DNA of 64,000 nt, taken from the NCBI RefSeq assembly GCF_932526225.1, contig NC_064039.1, forward strand, positions 13,162,139-13,226,138, written 5' to 3'. The stretch's first letter is position 1. Every line of letters starts with the position of its first letter. The position numbers and the translations under genes are program-made. The stretch comes from Nematostella vectensis. Lineage: Eukaryota; Cnidaria; Anthozoa; Actiniaria; Edwardsiidae. Positions 1 through 13,141 of this stretch are shown in pieces. The notes under the pieces were generated by a model that ran no database searches, had not been told where the DNA came from, and saw only the letters and a program-made list of their open reading frames with translations.

Positions 1-2360
1 TTCTACTATCACTGATGCTACATCCTCTATGGGAATTCTGTTTGTCATGCATCGCTCTGGTCTAATCCAGCTTTACAGCACTCAAGAAATAATAGACAAA
101 TATTCCCAGATTACAGACCTTGGCAAACCATACACCATAAATACTTCTGCTTGCAGTAATCCTGCTAGCGAATTCCATGCCAACAATATTGACGGGACAG
201 GGATTGTAGGAAGTCACCCATTTGGCATACCAGTCAATGTCCACATGGTTACCAAACCAACACTTTTATTGGAGGTTTCAAGTCACCAGCACTCGTTATC
301 TTTTGGTGGATTCCCCTGGCATTTTGTGGTGAGCCCTCCTAGGCAAAGTAGCGTGTTCCATGTGTACTCCATCAAAGAGAAGGAACTAGTTGGAAATGGT
401 ATAATTAAGTCAGATGTGTTGTCAGTGGAACCTGATCAGGCTTACTTTCATGCCGATCATAGTGGCCGACTTCTACATATTTGCCCACATTCAATAAGGT
501 AAACCATACATTATTAGTTAATTTTCATGTTTGTCAACTCCAACAAAACCTCAAGGCTCTATCAACCCAAGAATCTTATAAAACTTGCATTAACAAAGAC
601 ACAAAAGTAGGACCTCAACATCTACTTCGCTCTTTCTGTATAGAGTGGTTTTCAAAAACCAGTGAGATACTATTTAGTTTATTAAATATAATACACTGAA
701 TTGCTTTGCTCTCTTTTCTTCTGGCTTGACTATTACACTTTAACAATAACATTTTATTGCATGGAATTTTGAAAACCACTCTAGTACAGTGATTTGAATG
801 GCTATTTTAAGTCCTTATAGAGCTTCGAAAATTGATTGCTTATTTTCTTGGTTCCAAGAAAGGGCATTTTATGCCACAGCCTTTTTACCGAATATTGGCT
901 ACCTCATTATTGTAAGTCTAACTACTTGTGGGAACACGTGTCTGTTGCTAACCATACAAACCTAATACTATGTTAGAGGAGAAAATGTAAAAAATTCAAT
1001 TCTCCAATGTTACATTTGGATAGAAACCCCTCCCCCCATAGGTACACCCCTGCCTCATTGCAACCTGCACATTGCTACGTTGCTCCTCTTTGGGATATAT
1101 TTTACAACAAAGCAAGACACAATGTAAGGCACATGGATAGGGCAGATATTGAGTTTGAACCCATCTTCAACAGTCAAATAATCGTTTATCAACTGCAACC
1201 GTTCTTCCTATAATGGGGGGGGGGGGGGTGAATAGGGGTATGTAAATCCACCGATACGCAACATTTTCGGGGCAAATCCATGGATCCGCAAATATTTTTA
1301 GATCCGCATGGTTTGACAGATAAACAATAGCATCGATTGAAATTCATTTAAAATCCGAAATCCGACCTTCAAAGCAGTCAAAATCTGAAATCCGTGCCCA
1401 AATTGTCAACAGATCCGTGATCCGCCGTATTTTCAAAATCTGCCAATCCGCTGAAATAATCATCAAAATCCGTAATCCATGAGCATTTTGGGGCTGAATC
1501 CGCCGACTGGTAAACCTATTCACCCCCCCCTATAATCTTAGATTCAACATGGCTACTCTCCTGGTAGTTCTGAAAACTAAATGCAAAACTCTAAGGAACA
1601 GGCCTTTTGCTCATGCCAATCCAGAACTGTGGAACCAGTTACCAAGTTTTATCAGCGGGATAAGAAGACTTATTCCTTTTAAACACGAAATTAAGACGCA
1701 TTTGTTCAGCCAAGCCTACAATGTATAATAGTATATGGTATATAGTCTTGATGATTTATTTCAATTACATATGTAAGTTTTTTGTTTCTTTGTTTTAGTT
1801 TATCTAGTGCTTTAGGATATAAACAAATAGTTGCACAAATAGAAATTTAATAAATAAATATATTTATAAATAAATTTATTATTATTGCTATTATTCAGGC
1901 TACATGACTGAATGTATCTTTTTTATCTAGGTTTTTAAAGCTGAAGACTCTTGGGGATCTTGGAGTAGGGCAACTAGTGTTGGATACTTGCTTTTCTATT
2001 TCAACAAGAGACAACCAAAGTAATAGATCAACCAAAGGGCAAACAAGTTACACATCATCAGGTCGACTGGTGAAGTGCGTCTCAAGTGACGGTTACCATG
2101 ACCCTGAATATGACTCCATTCAAGATCTGGATTATGAAGACGAACTTGACCTGGTGGCGGTTCTGTCTTCCCGGGACTGCAGCACTGGTCACATTGGCTT
2201 GTATGATAACCAGACAGGGGTACTTGTAAAAGAGATTACCCTTGACAACTGGGATGATGAAAGCGAGCACTCTATTATGATGGAGAGAGACCTCATTGTG
2301 CACATTTGCAGAACCCCATTTAAAAAGTTCTCTTGCACCTTGTATAGATTAACGAGCTGA
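1..2360 (+). CDS. DCAF17: DDB1- and CUL4-associated factor 17, C-terminal two exons
   Basis: Substrate-receptor subunit of CUL4-DDB1 E3 ubiquitin ligases, nuclear/nucleolar in vertebrates. Two exons are visible: 1-498, already open at the left edge, and 1931-2360, ending in TGA. The donor after 498 (AG|GTAAAC) and the acceptor TCTAG|G join in phase 2 to restore an Arg codon. Recognisable blocks shared with vertebrate DCAF17 are TDAT..GIL.VM..SGL..LYS, a PFGIP block, FEVSS-like LLLEVSS, GG.PWH..V, FHAD.SGR..H, ASGR-like TSSGRLVK and the acidic DYEDELDL near the C-terminus. The C-terminus is slightly shorter than in human. The 5' part of the gene lies left of the window. I see no canonical AATAAA just after the stop. 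The intron carries a MITE and a LINE remnant. Family identity is firm; function is by homology. Confidence 0.9.
1215..1530. mobile_element. MITE with G-run terminal inverted repeats
   Basis: The element starts with a long G run followed by TGAATAGG and ends with CCTATTCA followed by a C run, so its ends are inverted copies. It is flanked on both sides by TATAAT (1209-1214 and 1531-1536), a likely target site duplication. The interior is built from degenerate short repeats of the type AAATCCGNAATCCG and has no coding capacity. It lies in the last visible DCAF17 intron. Superfamily not assigned. Confidence 0.6.
1600..1728 (+). mobile_element. 3' remnant of a non-LTR retrotransposon
   Basis: The frame from 1600 to the TAA at 1726-1728 reads like the C-terminal tail of a LINE reverse transcriptase protein, with the pattern PELWNQLPSFI..IR and FKHEIKTHLFSQAY. 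A T/A-rich tail with TAAATAAATA-type repeats follows to about 1880. This is a 5'-truncated insertion inside the DCAF17 intron. It is a different lineage from the full-length element at 13142-16552, judging by the tail. Confidence 0.6.
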
Positions 2361-5300
2361 AAATGTGTTGTAGAACTTTTATAGCTGTTCTCTTTGTAAA
2401 TATGTTTTTTAATCTGTAAAACAAGTAAAGACCATATGCCATATTTAGAAATACAAAGAGGAACAAGAGCTCATTAGCCTTGTTGTCCATGCTACCTTCG
2501 CTTCTCTTTGTTACGTAAACCCTAAACTAATCAGGACAATGGGATGTCTGGTGTTATATATGAATTCCCAAGACAACATATCAAGATCGATAGGTTACGA
2601 CCCTAGGGCATTTGTTGAATATTGAATAATTTACAAAAGCGCATTTTTGTTTGCTTCCCCCGCAATAAGACCTTTCACTTAAAAGAGAGAGAGAGAGAGA
2701 GAGAGTAGCCTGCCTAGCGGCTCAAGGGAAGGGGGACGCAGGCAAGAGAGAGAACACGCATACCGTAAACTGTAATCTTTGCACCTTGGGGGTGCTTATT
2801 TTTGTTGGGCCTTGTGGGATGCGTGGGAGCCAGTTTTTTTTTCAAGTTCCGTTTTGATGACAAGTAGGCTGTAAGTAGGTGCTCAGATGTTTATGAAGTC
2901 TTCATTTTCTAATTAAACATTTTAACAAGTCGATAAAGAGTTGACAATAGTTTTCTTTACGAAACTTTGAGTTATTCGACTTTCCAGCCCTATAAGCCCG
3001 TCATTAAACTCTCTTGTCAGGGGGGGGGGGGGGGGGGGGTTATTGAAGGAGTGTTTTTTCACTTAGTAGAGGATGCGCTAAGTTAAAAGGCGACACTACA
3101 TTTGATCCTGGTTGCTAAAACGAGCGTAAACAGTTAAAAGAAGCGATGAGCCCTTGAGTAATTTTTTTTCCTTTTTGCTTTGTTTTAATGGATGAGCGTT
3201 TTTTTTTTGTTACAAAAATGCTCTATTTTAATTACTCTCGTAATAAAAAAAATATTAGCATTTTGTTACAAGGGTATCTATTTTAGAACGCGTGTATGAC
3301 TACGTGTCTCTGAAAATTGCAGTTTGTAAGTTTTTCAGAAATGATCAGTAATTCGTACCTCGCTTGTGAGCGGCATTGTTATATTTTGGAAGAGTCTAGA
3401 ACTACGGGATAGGTGATTTGTTTTTCCGGTTGGACCACTAAAATAACCTTGACGTGAAATTCCACCCACAACACGTCATCGATTCGAATTTGCATAGATG
3501 AAGTCACACTCTGTCGTAGGCAATAGGTTGCGAGGATGTCGCGAAAGACCCGCTTTTCTCTCAAACTTCTGTAAATTGTAGTGCAAATAACGCTAAATTC
3601 ACCCATTCAATCGGCCTACGCTATATCCAAGGAGGGAGGAAAGTCCTTTTTCTAGGGTAAGTGAAAAGAAATTGTCATTTTGAGAAGAAAAATGCGGGTA
3701 GGTTCTGGTAGCTTTATATGTGTGGTAAATATATGATGTCATTTTTGTCTCGTCAAATGACCTCCGGTTGTTGAATTATCTCTGAAATGCCAGCACTTAC
3801 AGCTCTAGATTCGATTTCCACGATCACGAACTGAATATGAAACCTATCTATGATTCCTATACGCTAGCAAGCTTTCTTTATATTCGAGTTTTTAGCGAAA
3901 ATAATCTGTGGACGACGTTCATAAAAACGCCATGCCATCCATTTTGCTTACAAATTAGAACTGTCGAGTGTTTGTGCGTCATGCTTGCTTCAGATATTCA
4001 CTATAAACTATCGCTTATTTTGACAGCCAACTGCTACTGCTAAGGCTATCTACTTATCCACCATGTGTTTTAGTTCAAAGAAATTAGAACTGGACTCTGA
4101 AACAATGCACACTTAACTGATTTTGTCTGCGCTTGTGGGAACAAAGGCTCTAATAAAGAGCTCTTTTTGGAATTCTCTTTCTTGCTTGGTTTCTGCTCCC
4201 TCTGATATTCTAAGAACATTTATATATCGGGAGGGTTCTCATATAGATAATTGAAACACTATATCTTGTATGGTTAAGATGCTTGACAGTTATACAACAA
4301 TTACAATACAGACAGGATTTGATATTATACTAACTGTACACTCCTGAATATTAAGAAAGGTTTTCTCCAGAGAGGCGTTTTATTATTTATGAAATATATT
4401 AATCGAGTTTACAATGTGAATTTTTCGGTGCCATAGATATAAGGACAGCTCTAACCTATTCATGCAATTGCCATTCCCTTATAGTTTTGCATTGTGAAGA
4501 CGGTTTGGTTTATTTCATTGGCTGGGAGAAGAGCCAGCAGATTCATTATGTAATTCTAACTCCTTGTCTTTGTTTTCTAAAACAATTTAAAGGAAGTGTT
4601 ATTAGCGCTGTTGTACTTTTGGCTTTACAAAAAATAGTTTATTCAACCAAAGTATGAAGAAGTGAAAACCAAAACACAGGAAAGCAATTTGAACTCACTT
4701 TCTCCCCTATATATAAATAATCTCTATTTTCTTTTTATAAAAATTTTCAGATCTTGATCTTAAAATGAGATAAAAAATATTCTAGAAGGTTTTGGTTGAT
4801 ATTATGCAAAATATGTTAAAAATTATAATTTAAAATTTGAAGTAACATAATGCCCATTCAGGATTTATTTACTCTACAGGATTTACTTAGTCTACAGTGA
4901 TCTTGTCCAAAAGTTGTATACAAATTAATGACTGTTCAGATCCCTGTCCCAAGTATATTTGTGTCTTTTTCAGCAAGTTTGGTCACAAAATCAATCACAC
5001 ACCAAAGTGATGGTGGTAGTATCTTCTCAGTCAACAGAACATCATTTGTTTAATCTCCTTTCTCGATATGAAAAAAAAAATTGACACACGTTTTTGGGAA
5101 GAAACAATCAATCACAAGAAATCATTGTCAAGACTGTCTAGTCTAGACTAGAAGACCTGGGCCCGGCTCCTAGATAGCAGGTTAGCGTTTATCCACAGAT
5201 ACATATGGTTACCTGGACATTTGATTGAATAACAATCTTTTATATCTCTGGGCTTGTGTTACCTCAAAGCAAAAACATTCTGTCCAAAACAAGTGAGCAA

Positions 5301-5858
5301 TGTTTTTATTCAGAGGTGATGTTTAAATCACTGGAAAACTAATAATTGACTAGTAAAAATCGCTGGAAAACTATTGACCATTGTTTAAGGATAAACTATA
5401 ATATATTTGATATTGAAAAGGGGATTCATTTTTAGTGGAGCCCCTGCAGAGCCCTATAGGTCATAGAAAAGTGGTATAGCTATACAATAAAGTTCCTGTG
5501 GTCACGCCGGGATTCCTGTGGACTTTCCGACCTTGTGCAAAGCAATGTTGGAAAGCTAGGATACTGCTGACTAGGTGCAGCAGTGTTTGACTTTGATGTG
5601 CTGTAAAAAACTCATAGGGGGGAAGGTATCTGTTTTCAGTCTGTTTTGTGTAAATTCAGCTCCAAAAAAGCCAGGAGTCAATGGGTTATAGATAAGAACA
5701 ATAAATGCTGGGCTCCTCTTTAGGCAGTGCCTTAATATATCGAGTACATAAGGGAGCATACATGGAGCAAATGTCGTTAGACAATGACAAACACTTCAAT
5801 AATTGTTTAACTTTGAAAAAAGTATTTTGAAAGCCAATAGATTGTTTCATCATTTTAG
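2361..5858. other. Intergenic region between DCAF17 and the zinc finger gene
   Basis: No supported coding exon. It begins with DCAF17 3' UTR, then holds a (GA)n microsatellite at 2684-2705 and a 20-base G run at 3020-3039. A consensus donor AGG|GTAAGTG after position 3656 could end a non-coding first exon of the downstream zinc finger gene, whose first coding exon (5859 onward) is preceded by a good acceptor, but this is speculative. The remainder is AT-rich with nothing I recognise. Confidence 0.5.
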
Positions 5859-5867
5859 GGCCAGCCA

Positions 5868-8800
5868 ATGGTTTTTGGGCCTGCACAATTGACTTCACTT
5901 ATGGAAAATCCGAAGGCATTTGACCTCCGTGATGAACCACAGATTGATCTGAAGTTGATCCCAATGAGCTCTCCTCACAGGGGCCACATGGAGGTACAGC
6001 AACGTGGTGATGTTTCTCCTCCAGTGCCCTCTGAGTACTTCAGAAGTAAGATGAACAAAGACAAAAAATCCAGTATTACAGAGGATATAAGAAGGTATTA
6101 CATATGTGTTTAGTCACATTTTCTTGTGGGTGGGGTAAATATATGACTTTAGACACATTTTCTTGGGGCAGGGGGGTACATACTGTATATGAGTTTAGTC
6201 ACATTTTCTTGGGAATGGGGTTCATATTATCAGTTTAGTCACATTTACTTGACTCCAACAAATCACAATCGAAAAAAGTCCAGTTTCAAATTTCACAGTT
6301 CCTGCTCAACATAGGAACGAAGGATAAATAAATAAAGTGAAAGCATAAGTTTCAGGCAACACATTTCAAAATACTTCCAAGATTTTAAAGAATTCACAAG
6401 GTGGTAAATTGTTTTATTCTAACCTCGTGGGGATTCTTGCTGGTATTTAGCTATCTGTCCTGTAGGAAATGGAATTTCAAAACTCTGCTATAAAAGGAGC
6501 TAAAGCTTGCTGATGTTTGTTTTCATTTAAATGTTTGAATGTTTTATATCACATTCGTTAAAAATTATTTCCATTACTTAGCGCTTCATACCAGTGTTCT
6601 TGTGAGATGTGGACTTGTGGGGAATGCAGCAAGCAGTTCACATCAGCCAGGGCACTCAAGATTCATGAAGTCAAGCAACATGAGAATGTACCCAGGCGAT
6701 ACCTCAAGTGCACACATTGTGAAGAGGTGTTTGACCACAGCAACCTGCTCCAGATACATATGAAGGTAAGAATGACTCGCTGTGAGCAGCAGGTCCTAGG
6801 CAAACAGGCCTAGCATCACTTGACCCAGCATTTTTTACCCTTTGCATGTTATTTTGTATATTGCTGCTACAAACGGGTTTTCCAACATTTTCTTTGTCTT
6901 GTGATCAACCAATCAAGAGATCAAAATATATAAAATCTGGCCATTAATAAGAAAACACTGCCATAAAACTGCTGGGAGATGTGCTCCCTTTCTTGCTCTT
7001 CCCAGTTAGTTCCTCTTGCAGGCAAGAAAGGTCCCAAAAAATAAAGCCAACAAAGCCAAGCAAACCTTAGGGGGGGTTCCATGGTCTCCATGTATGTATA
7101 AGAATGTGTAAGAGCCTGCATACCTCTGCTAAAATCAGGCTGCACTGTATACTCAACCCTGTGAAAGCAAAGCATGTCTTATTGTTTTGGCAGGTCCATC
7201 ACAACATCAAGGTTCGGTGCCCTCAGTGCAGGGATTCTTTTGATCATCCACGAGTTCTGTCCATGCATTTGAAATCCCATCATTCTGAGCCTGTGTGCCT
7301 AGTCTGTGGAATTAAATTCGATCATGACAAGATTCTCAAGCTTCACATGGAAAACTATCACAGAATCAATAAGGGTCAGTCAAATAGTCAAGAAACACCT
7401 GAGACGAGCGGCCAGGGAGCACACCAGGAGTTTGATGACCAGGATGAGCAATACCATGATGCAACCCTAGATGGTGAGACAGAATACAAAGCAGAAGAGA
7501 AAGCTAGAGATCAAGTCTTTACCTTCCCGAGGCAGTCAGACGAACACAGGAATCGTGGCTATGAGAGCCAGGGGAGGTCATCTGATGAAGAATACATGGC
7601 CAGTAGATCACCTCGAGACAATGAGCGCTTGAACAGTGGGCAGGACGCTCACCTACTGTCACCAGAGAATATAACACACATGAGGTCACCTTTGGCAGAA
7701 GAACGTGTCAGGGATAGGGGAAGGGATAACCACTCCATATCACCTGAGCCGAATCGGCTTCATAGAATAAACAGATCGCCTGTGGCGGATGATTACCTCC
7801 CAGCACTAAGAGATAGATCTTCTGTAAGTCCGGACCCTCGAGGAAGACCTCCTATAAGTCCAGATTATAGAGGCAGACACCCTATCAGTCCGGATCCTCA
7901 TGGCTTCAAGTCTCCAGGCTACCCCGAGAGCGATTTACATACTAGGACCCTACCTTCTGAAAGAGGTTTCCATCTGGAACGTATCCCACTAGGGTACCCT
8001 CGTGAAGCATCGCCAAGATGGCCTGTATATCCCGCCATTCACGATTACAGGGATCTTTACCAAGAGCACATGTTCTACCCTCCACGAGGCGTCCTCTCCC
8101 CTGAACAGGAGCGAATTATGCGGGCTGAGCTGCGCCATTATGGTCACAGACCACTTGGACGAAGCCGTAGCTTGCCCAGTAATCCATCCTTACTCCATCA
8201 CACCCTTGTTCCTGTCTACCCGTGGAATGTACCCGTGAGGGCTGTGCCCATGCGGGAGCAGCCTGCGCCAGAGCAAAGGGTAGACAGAGCGTCACTTGAA
8301 GCCATGCGTAACAGCCTCATAGAAAAGCTACAGAAGGTGGAAGCTACCTTGATGGAGGATGATCGCTGTCAATCTGTCTATCGCCATCCGTCAGAAGTCC
8401 CCATGGAAGCCCAGAGGTACCACTACCCACAGAAAGAGGCTATACTGTCTCCCAGACCCAGTGTGATAACTGCAAGGAGAGAAGTAGATAATGAAGACAC
8501 CACACGGCGGCCAGATGAGAGAAACAGCTCCAGATCCCCAGTGAAAGCCCACACAGTCACTCGAAAAGATAACCATCAGGAAGTTCGGCATAGCGAGGAT
8601 TTGCAAGAAAGGGGAGATGAACAACCTCATCCAGCACATATCCAGGCTGTGGCCTTGCCCAACACAGCTCATGTTCCTCTTAAGCGACACGACGACGACC
8701 TTGATTTAAGCGATCAGTCGAAAATATTTATCAAGCGCGGAGCACCGAGGTGCAACCTCTGCCAGCAGACATTCTCGTCCAAGATGGCGTATCTGCACCA

Positions 8801-11633
8801 TTTGATATCCCACCGAGAAAAGGACGACCTTACCGACGCAGCCAAACAAGAACTCGAGTTCTTAGAAGGCCTAGACAACGACTCGAAATCCCCCAGAATG
8901 GAAAACATGCATCAGGGTCGATCTCGATATACGGAACCACGCAATGGAAATTCCGAGGGAAAAGAGGGCAGCGACAAGCCGCAAAAGCTACTATCTCAAC
9001 AGCAACCACAACCCAAAGATACTACTCCAATCCCAAACGTGATGCCGTTCGGTACTGCGACCTGCTCTAAATGTAAAGACGTATTTGCTGATTCCCTTTC
9101 ATGCCGTATGCACATTGAGAAGCGCCACATGAAACCACGATGCCGCGAGTGTGGTTTGAAATTCGATCACAAGAATCTACTCAAAATACACATGGACTGT
9201 TATCATAGTAATATGGAAGTCCTACAGTGTTACTACTGCGGTGCGTCGTTCAAGCATCGCGCAGAGTTTCTGGATCATTTGACTTCGCACGAAACGGAGA
9301 CCAAAGGGATGGATACTAAAGAAAGGGGCGAGAATAACAGCGAACAGACGGAGCAAAGCGGGAGACGACGATGGAGTCAGCTCGTGGCTTCTGCCCAGCT
9401 GCCCATGTCGCCTCAGGGAGGTCTGTTCATTGGTTATCAGAAGGATAGGTTTAAGCCAAGAGCAGCTGGTAGGGGAGAAAAGAGAAAGCTATGTAAAACA
9501 ATGTCACTGCCGACAAGAGCTCCGCCACGAGAAGGGGATGTGAGTCCGGGTGAACAAGCATGGAAGAGACGTGCCAAGGACGACTCAAGCACCCAAGAAT
9601 CCAGAACTCGTATCTTCATGCCAAGTTCTGAGGAGGCAGATAAAGCGTCCCCGCCATCAAACCAACAGCCCGGACGTGAAATCAACCCAGGGGATGACAT
9701 ACCCCGTCTTCCCCTGGTCCCGCCGAATATCCGTGACGTGCCGCTTTCGCATGAGTATTCTGAGAACTGCGGTAATGAAAGTGGCAGATGTGAACAAGTG
9801 AGAGAGCGACTGAGTTTACGAGAGCATAAGAGGCTCATGTTACGCCAGCATCAGATGTTGAGCAAATACGAGGCATCAAACGAAGACATGCTTTCTCACC
9901 ATGCAGATGCGCTCGTAAAGATCGAGAAAGTAGAAAGAGAACCTCTGTCCGAGAAAAATAAAGACGAGAACGCAGGAGAAGATGGGGAAAGAACATTAGA
10001 GAATGACCTGAGGTCGGAGCAAGAGGGGGTCTATAACCACGCACTTGATACGCAGTCTCCAAAGAGCGCAATACACCATCGCGTACTGCAGCGACTTCAT
10101 CAAGACTCACCTCTCACGTCATCCCCAGTAACCTCACCTGCATCGCATAACCCAAAACAATTGTATCCCCGCACCACCTCACCAAGCTCTACACGAGAAT
10201 CTAGCCCTGCGTCAAGTAGGTCCAGCTCCCCACCCAGACAACAGCATGAATCAGGATCCGAATCTAACATTGGATCTAACATTGGCGAGAAACCCACCAA
10301 GGAAAAACGGCGAGATAATATTAATAAACTGACAAGGGAGGCTTTGTTGAATTCTCTTTCTCTTAAACGAAGATCAAGTGCTCCGGATGCGATGGATGTC
10401 ACCGCAAAGGACTCCAAATCCGTCTCGGAATGCACCACCGTGGCATCTTCCATGAGCTCGGAAGCTAGCCCGGCTGGTAGCTGTAGCTCAGTGGATAGCG
10501 GGGAGGAGCAGCCTGGTGTGTCACCACAGTACTCCCCTCGAAGGAAGGTGACTCGGGAGATCTGGTGTCATCCCTGCAACTTGAGGTTCGTGCACAAAAA
10601 GCTTTACAAGATTCATGTTGACTCGTACCACGGCGAGCAGCAGACAAATTCATGCTTGCAATGTGGCCAGAAGAACTTCAAAGACAAGACCGACTTCTTG
10701 CAACATTTGATGTCGCATCGAAAGAATCCTGAAAATGTTGTAATGGGTGATGAGAATAACACAAAAGCAATAGTCGGCGGGGAGACTCTCGCTACTAATC
10801 CCTCCAACGACCAGCCTTCGGAGCCTGCCGCGAAGAGGTTTAAAAGTTGTCCTGAAGTGGAATACCACCCGGAAGACAACATTGCGGAAGGGACAAGCTC
10901 GATAGACCTTAGGTCTCCGCAGAAAAGACCCAAAAATAACGACGCGCTGCCTGATGAACCGAAAAGGCATCACAAATCGCGTCATGATGAGAACAAGACA
11001 AACACGTGTTTCACTTGTGGTAAGACGTTTACAGACGGCAGACGACTAGAGCAGCATTTGTCCACACATGCGAGTATCAACAAGGAAGGTCAGTTCTGCT
11101 GTTCACTGTGCACCAAGGCGTTTGACACGCCACGCAAGCTGGAGATTCACTCGCGGTGCCACACGGGCTTCAAGCCCCATAAGTGCGAGTTCTGCGGACG
11201 ATGCTTCCCATACTACAGCTCGTACTACTATCACAAAATGACACACACAAAGGACCGTCCCCACAAGTGCCCGCTCTGCGGAAAGGGCTTCATTCAAACA
11301 CGCTACTTGCGCTCGCACCTCAAGACCCACAAGGATGAGCAGGGCTCTCTTAGCGCCGAGGTTGACAGCATTATACAGAACATTAAGGACGGTCCGGACA
11401 GTCCGGCCCTGTCCGAGAATTCCCCGTCCGCTCGTGACGATGACGATGAGGCAGTGACTGCAGAGATTCTCTGCAGTTTCCGGCGCTCTAAAGGAGTGGG
11501 ATACTCCCAAAAACTTCAGAATGGCTCAGATGCCGACTCGAGCCTCGACTCGCCCAGGGTCTACACTGGTAGTACGTCTGGGTCGGAGGAGAGTGTGTTC
11601 TCCAGTGACGACGAGCACATAGTGATAGTTTAG
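5868..11633 (+). CDS. Large 14-finger C2H2 zinc finger protein
   Basis: Three coding exons: 5868-6094, 6582-6765, 7194-11633; total 4851 nt, 1616 residues. Phases agree (2/1 then 0). Fingers 1-4 are at residues 88-193; others start near nt 8751, 9063, 9141, 9228, 10566, 10655, 11007, 11100, 11186 and 11269, the last four forming a classic tandem array with TGFKPHKC and TKDRPHKC linkers. Many of the isolated fingers share an unusual F-D-H core (C-x2-C-x3-F-D-H-x2-L-x2-H-x4/5-H). Between them lie long Ser/Pro/Arg-rich, acidic, presumably disordered linkers, including repeated SP-D motifs around residues 340-400. The architecture suggests a nuclear DNA-binding regulator; I recognise no orthologue. 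The start is uncertain: an acceptor (TTTTAG) lies 9 nt upstream of the ATG, so an upstream exon is likely. AATAAA at 11895-11900 may be the poly(A) signal. Confidence 0.85.
6106..6250 (+). repeat. Short degenerate tandem repeat in zinc finger gene intron 1
   Basis: The phrase TTTAGTCACATTTTCTTG or a near match recurs about four times, separated by G-rich spacers, just downstream of the exon 1 donor. It is non-coding and low in information. Confidence 0.4.
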
Positions 11634-11776
11634 ATATGGTCTTTTGAAACACGGGAATTTTGATGCTCTGAAGGAGTGGGATACTCCCAAAAACTTCAGA
11701 ATGGCTCCGATGCCGAATCGAGCCTCGACACGTATATAGTATAGACTTGTTTTTTGATACACGGGGATTTTAATGT
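11487..11776 (+). repeat. Duplicated 3' end of the zinc finger gene
   Basis: The stretch 11487-11548, coding for the last part of the protein, recurs at 11669-11730 with a handful of changes. The segment around the stop codon and first UTR bases (about 11630-11666) recurs at about 11738-11776. The second copy lacks the codons between these two blocks and lies wholly in the 3' UTR. It is a partial tandem duplication of the gene terminus followed by an internal deletion. Confidence 0.75.
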
Positions 11777-13141
11777 TTTTGTATATATATGATAAAAATA
11801 GGTAGTGGTGTTAGTAGTAACAATTCATTAAGCTTTTTGGAGATTTGGTATATTTTGATGTAACATATGGGGTATGAATAACAGTGTCAACTTAAATAAA
11901 ATTGTTTTCTTAAAACGTCCGAGTAGTAGTTCGGGCTCAAGAACAATCAGTTATCAATCAGCCGTCAATGAGTCAACATGTCAGGACAATTGCTCTGAAA
12001 ATTTCATATTCTAAACCTAATTTAATATCATTCCTAGACTTGTCCACTTAAGGTCTTGGTAAAGGTAAATTTGACACCACTGTTTTTGTGGGGTTATATT
12101 TCTTTGTCTAAACCAGTATCCAGTATAGACGTTAGTTGTGGAGCGAGGTGGAGAGTTGTGGAGCCTTCAAGGTATTTCGCCAGACATCAAACCATTACAA
12201 CATTCATTCTCATTTACTGACTATATAGAAGAGTTGGAGAATAGCAATATTAGTTTATTTTAAGGCAGAAATTCGCGTATTGAAAATTGAAATTTTTTGG
12301 ATTTCTTGAATGCAGCGTTGCATCATTGAAGTCGCATGAGTATCACAAATATCACAGGCGAAGGGTCATAAGGTAATACAAGAGGGTTTTCTTTTGCCAT
12401 AAGGTTTCTCCTGTAGCCTTTCTTGACTAAACTGGTTGCACTTCGTGAGTCTTTCCCGCCATTTCTATATTTTTACTGTTGTGACTCTGTCACACTGTTT
12501 TGTCCGCCGTTTTGTCCTACGACAAAAACTGACTTCCCACGTTGTCTCCTGTTTTTCCGGCTTAGTTTTCTTGTGTTTGAAACTGTACTTTGTGTTTTCA
12601 CCATAAGCTTAAGTGATATTTTGGATAATTCTTCACTTACAAACAATAATTTATTCAGCTCCAAAATCAGTAAATTCTGCGAAGGATTTGCATATTTTTC
12701 TGAGCCCTGCTTGCGATGCGCTGTTGTTGTGTCAGTCTCACGGTAGGCCAGTCACAGTTGGGTTGATGACAAAGAGTTAGTGATTGCGGTCGGATTGCGT
12801 TGTTGTGTAATACTGCTTGGAGTTTTTCTACCAGTGGGTTCTGAGTGCATTGTTGACTGAGCGCGTTGGTTCAGTTTACGGGCGACTCGAGTCCAACTTG
12901 TTTTTGCCACCCTGCATTTTCATTGTAGTCTTTTAACTATTTTATTCTACTTAATTTTACCTTGATTATTGATTATTAATAATTAATTGATCTAGTTAAA
13001 TAAAAGAAAGGGAAACTAATCAAATAATTATATACAATCAAACAATTATTTAACCGGAATAACCGGAAAATAACCTACAATACTATTTCTGTAATTCTTT
13101 TTCAAAAAAAATATATATATATAATAATTATATCTGGCATA
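11634..13141. other. 3' UTR of the zinc finger gene and 5' flank of the LINE
   Basis: After the duplicated gene end, an AATAAA at 11895-11900 is a plausible poly(A) signal. The rest up to 13141 has no convincing coding exon. The part from about 12400 is probably the 5' UTR of the retrotransposon that follows, but I cannot fix its left boundary or a target site duplication. Confidence 0.4.

Noticed and set aside
9437-10933. Long minus-strand frames opposite the zinc finger gene
   Set aside because: Shadows of a real GC-richer coding exon; no splice or domain support.
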